The position numbers were made by a program, and so were the translations under genes. This document shows, in pieces, positions 5,652-7,386 of a DNA stretch of 7,386 nucleotides. Each line of letters starts with the position of its first letter. Position 1 is the stretch's first letter. The DNA comes from DATKJS01 sp050015275 (GTDB lineage Bacteria; Acidobacteriota; Aminicenantia; Aminicenantales; Saccharicenantaceae), in assembly GCA_050015275.1 (NCBI GenBank), contig JBEKBS010000045.1:1-7386 (forward strand), in the 5' to 3' direction. The notes below the pieces were generated by a model. It ran no database searches and was not told where the DNA came from. It worked only from the letters and a program-made list of their open reading frames with translations.

Positions 5652-5876
5652 ATGCGCAAAACAGCCAAGTTCGCGGTCAGCATGCCAGAGGCGGAATTCA
5701 AGGGCCTCGAAGCTGAACGGCGCCGGGCGAAGAAGACGAGGAGCGAGTTCATCCGCGAAGCCGTCCGGGCATGGCGGAGGCGCGAAGAGGGACAGGGAGT
5801 CGCAAGCGCCCACGCCCCAAGGTCTGCCGTCAAAGAGGAGCCTGGCCGATATGGCCCGGGCGGCGGCGGGCGATAG
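5652..5876 (+). CDS. Ribbon-helix-helix antitoxin, apparently frameshifted
   Basis: As read, a 74-residue protein. Residues 4-42 (TAKFAVSMPEAEFKGLEAERR, given to the first helix, then TRSEFIREAVRAWRR) make a clear ribbon-helix-helix domain. The end (KEEPGRYGPGGGGR) runs into a stop at 5874 inside a GGC-rich tract. The following 130 bases would be an unusually wide gap for such an operon, and they encode in the -1 frame what looks like the missing antitoxin tail, ending at 6010 with TGA overlapping the toxin's TTG. The likely original product is about 119 residues. As it stands the toxin-binding arm would be missing unless ribosomes shift or the base is a sequencing or assembly error. The start at 5652 follows the operator; its ribosome-binding site is weak. 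Confidence 0.75.
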   Translation: MRKTAKFAVSMPEAEFKGLEAERRRAKKTRSEFIREAVRAWRRREEGQGVASAHAPRSAVKEEPGRYGPGGGGR

Positions 5877-6010
5877 CCGCGGCCGGGAGTTTCCGGTCCG
5901 GAGCCTCAGACCTCTCGGTGAACCATGATAGGTATCTCGCAGAGGATGATTCGGTCTCGGGACCGGCGGACGCCGGCGACGACAAGAAAAGATCGGGGCC
6001 GAAGCCTTGA
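5858..6010 (+). pseudogene. Out-of-frame C-terminal part of the RHH antitoxin
   Basis: In the frame one base back from the 5652 gene, codons from about 5858 give RRRAIAAAGSFRSG, then SDLSVNHDRYLAEDD and a charged end, with no stop until TGA at 6008-6010. A basic run, then DLS-x-x-HD-x-YL, is a familiar tail in VapB-like antitoxins, where it contacts the PIN toxin. The stop overlaps the toxin start as TTGA, the coupling expected of an intact antitoxin. Hence this segment is best read as the detached C-terminus, not an independent gene. Motif recognition is from memory. Confidence 0.6.
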
Positions 6011-6414
6011 ACGTCCTGGTCGATACGAGCGCTATTCTGGCCGTTCTCGATCAAGGCGACCGCAACCACCCGGCCGCTAAAGCCCGGTGGATCGAGATGC
6101 TCAATCGCGGGGACGAACTCATCAGCCATAATTATGTTCTGGTCGAAACATCGGCCGTCGTCCTCCGGAGGCTGGGCCTGGAAGCCGTCCGGGTCTTCGA
6201 ACGCGATGTCGTGCCGGTCCTCCGCTTGGTCTGGGTGACGCGGGAGATCCACGAAGCGGCCGCGGGCGCCCACCTGGTCGCTGGGCGCCGCACTCTGAGC
6301 CTCGTGGATTGCGTGAGCTTTGAAGTGATGCGCCGGACCGGCGTCCTGACGGCCTTCGCTTTCGACCGTCATTTTCGGGATTACGGATACCAGACGATCC
6401 CGTCCGAGCCCTAG
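6007..6414 (+). CDS. PIN-domain toxin (VapC-like), TTG start
   Basis: A 135-residue PIN-domain ribonuclease toxin. Metal-binding acidic residues are all present: D6 in NVLVDTSAILAVL, E47 in LVETSAVVL, D101 in LSLVDCVSFEVM and D120 in AFAFDRHFRDYG. The length and order match VapC-type toxins, and no damage is visible. The start is a TTG overlapping the stop of the out-of-frame antitoxin tail (TTGA); no other start suits the first strand. The ribosome-binding site is weak, so translation probably relied on ribosomes arriving from the antitoxin. With the antitoxin stopping at 5876 that coupling is lost, which may lower toxin output. Confidence 0.9.
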   Translation: MNVLVDTSAILAVLDQGDRNHPAAKARWIEMLNRGDELISHNYVLVETSAVVLRRLGLEAVRVFERDVVPVLRLVWVTREIHEAAAGAHLVAGRRTLSLVDCVSFEVMRRTGVLTAFAFDRHFRDYGYQTIPSEP

Positions 6415-6421
6415 ATCCAGC

Positions 6422-6432
6422 GGTCCGACCCC
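6422..6432. repeat. GGTCCGACCCC motif copy 2
   Basis: Identical over 11 bases to 3390-3400 and in the same orientation, here between the converging PIN toxin and transglutaminase-like genes and next to the 14-base tandem repeat at 6434. Like copy 1 it lies just beyond the stop of a minus-strand gene. Confidence 0.5.
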
Positions 6433-6433
6433 G

Positions 6434-6461
6434 TTATCTTATCGCCATTATCTTATCGGCA
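6434..6461. repeat. 14-bp tandem duplication across a stop codon
   Basis: TTATCTTATCGCCA (6434-6447) is followed directly by TTATCTTATCGGCA (6448-6461), 13 of 14 bases identical. The second copy holds the stop codon and last codons of the minus-strand transglutaminase-like gene and the first lies just outside it, so the duplication created or displaced the gene end. It directly abuts the GGTCCGACCCC motif. Confidence 0.7.
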
Positions 6462-7296
6462 GTCGGGGAGGGGCGTAGAACGAATCCGGGTTCGACGTGT
6501 AGATAGCGCCGGCGAAAACTTCCTCGTTCCCCCCGGCGAACTTCTTCGGATTCGGCGCTCCTTTGGGAACGAGGACGAGTTGGGCAGTCCTCCGCCACTC
6601 GAACGCTCGCTGATCGTTTCCGAATTTGAAATAGTATGCGTTCCTCAGGATGAACGGCTTCCACTCGGCGAGGACCCCATCTCCCGCGCTGCAGACGACA
6701 TTCCGGCCGGCCGCGAGCGCCGCCTGGAGCTCGATCGCGTTCAAGGGCACGCCGTCGAGCTCGGCGACGGCCCCGTACTGGCCGTCGGCCAGGACCCACT
6801 TGCCGAGCGCGGCGAGCCAGACCTCGGCGACGGAATGGGCCTCGCTCCGCGTCTCGACATCACGGGGCAGCAGGTTGACGACGCGCGCCGGCATGCCGTA
6901 AGCCGTGGCAGCTCCGGCCATGACGACGGCGTATTCGCGGCAGATGAAACGGCCGCCCTTCCGCGCCTCGCGGAGGATCGTGAGCGGATCGGGCTTCGAG
7001 GCCATCTGGTCCGGGCTGTGTTCCCAGCGGGTGCTCACCCAGCGGGCCAGCCGACGCAGCCGCTCGGTATCGTCCTTGGCGCCGGCCACGACGGCGTCGA
7101 TTCCGAATTCGCGCCGCATCTCGAGGAATTGCGGGATTTTTGGATCGTCATACTGCACGGCAAACGGGGGCGCCGGCTGGCTGCGGTCCCAGACGAGCGG
7201 CGCCGGGCCGTAGTTGATCTTGCTCTCCGCAAGCAGAGGGGCGCAAATGAATAAAGGAACCAAAATGGTGAGCATTATGGACTTCGTGCGGCTCAT
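6448..7296 (-). CDS. Secreted transglutaminase-like protein
   Basis: A 282-residue exported protein with a transglutaminase-like (papain-fold) core. Residues 1-23 are a Sec signal peptide (hydrophobic core IMLTILVPLFICAPLLA, likely cut after A23); the Cys in it lacks a lipobox. The catalytic triad is visible in order: C119 in GGRFICREYAVVMAGAATAYG, given to the Cys helix, H154 in EAHSVAEVWL, and D171 in KWVLADGQYG. In bacteria such domains act as proteases, amidases or cross-linking enzymes on peptides or cell-wall material; the substrate here cannot be told. The last 110 residues are unassigned and include an aromatic-rich part with NAYYFKFGND. The ATG at 7296 is supported by GAGG and the signal peptide. 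It follows another gene by 33 bases and is probably cotranscribed with it. Confidence 0.85.
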   Translation of the reverse strand: MSRTKSIMLTILVPLFICAPLLAESKINYGPAPLVWDRSQPAPPFAVQYDDPKIPQFLEMRREFGIDAVVAGAKDDTERLRRLARWVSTRWEHSPDQMASKPDPLTILREARKGGRFICREYAVVMAGAATAYGMPARVVNLLPRDVETRSEAHSVAEVWLAALGKWVLADGQYGAVAELDGVPLNAIELQAALAAGRNVVCSAGDGVLAEWKPFILRNAYYFKFGNDQRAFEWRRTAQLVLVPKGAPNPKKFAGGNEEVFAGAIYTSNPDSFYAPPRLPIR

Positions 7297-7329
7297 GTTC
7301 TCCCTCTCTAATCCCGCTTGATCATATGG

Positions 7330-7386
7330 CTATTTCGCCGGCGTCAGGATGACCGCGGCGCCGCCGCCCGAGGCGAGATGGAGCGT
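7330..7386 (-). CDS. C-terminal fragment of an upstream gene (cut by window edge)
   Basis: The last 18 codons of a minus-strand gene end at TAG (7332-7330): TLHLASGGGAAVILTPAK. The LASGGGAA-x-x-L-x-P pattern resembles the final beta-strand of some glycoside hydrolases (GH97-like ends), but that is too little to name it. It lies 33 bases before the transglutaminase-like gene on the same strand, with no terminator between, so the two are likely one operon. Confidence 0.5.
   Translation of the reverse strand, partial: TLHLASGGGAAVILTPAK

Noticed and set aside
261..7333. ATATGGCTAT shared by 261-270 and 7324-7333
   Set aside because: A single 10-base match with no common context; one copy is part of a promoter palindrome and the other spans a stop codon. 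Probably chance.

Overview
The window is GC-rich bacterial DNA (codon third positions mostly G or C) with secreted-enzyme genes interleaved with small toxin-antitoxin (TA) operons. Gene content resembles GC-rich anaerobes or soil and sediment lineages such as Acidobacteriota/Aminicenantota: a large C69 peptidase, a Tat-exported aldo/keto-reductase-like iron-sulfur protein, and many PIN toxins. That placement is an impression from gene types, not a computed assignment. No RNA genes, CRISPR array, phage genes or intact transposase were seen.

Left part (1-1232): two divergent TA operons. On the minus strand a VapB-type ribbon-helix-helix (RHH) antitoxin (14-241) runs into the first codons of a toxin cut by the window edge. 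It has a strong promoter overlapping an inverted repeat, and its mRNA is probably leaderless. On the plus strand a UPF0175-type antitoxin with an RHH-like N-terminus (409-720) precedes a DUF3368/PIN-like toxin (735-1232). This pair has its own TTGACA-17-TATCAT promoter and nearby tandem repeats.

Middle part (1297-4289): a 579-residue exported C69-family (Ntn-hydrolase) peptidase on the minus strand. Next comes about 370 bp without an intact gene, which holds the out-of-frame C-terminal remnant of a VapC toxin (3183-3290), nested inverted repeats and a GGTCCGACCCC motif. A complete FitA/VapB-VapC pair (4056 to 3410, minus) follows, with an ATGA overlap and a near-consensus promoter. The gap before the next gene holds a perfect 9-bp hairpin.

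Right part (4290-7386): a Tat-signal, two-[4Fe-4S] aldo/keto-reductase-like protein that appears to have lost three of the four catalytic tetrad residues. Then a third complete-looking TA operon whose RHH antitoxin is split by an apparent frameshift (N-terminus 5652-5876, C-terminus in another frame to 6010) ahead of an intact TTG-start PIN toxin (6007-6414). Finally, on the minus strand, a secreted transglutaminase-like protein (7296-6448) lies just downstream of the last 18 codons of another gene.

The TA operons look self-contained: each has a good promoter overlapping or beside a repeat suitable for antitoxin autorepression. They do not look functionally tied to the secreted enzymes. The points most worth following are the frameshifted antitoxin with intact toxin, the catalytically degenerate AKR-ferredoxin protein, the VapC ghost, and the repeated GGTCCGACCCC motif at gene ends.
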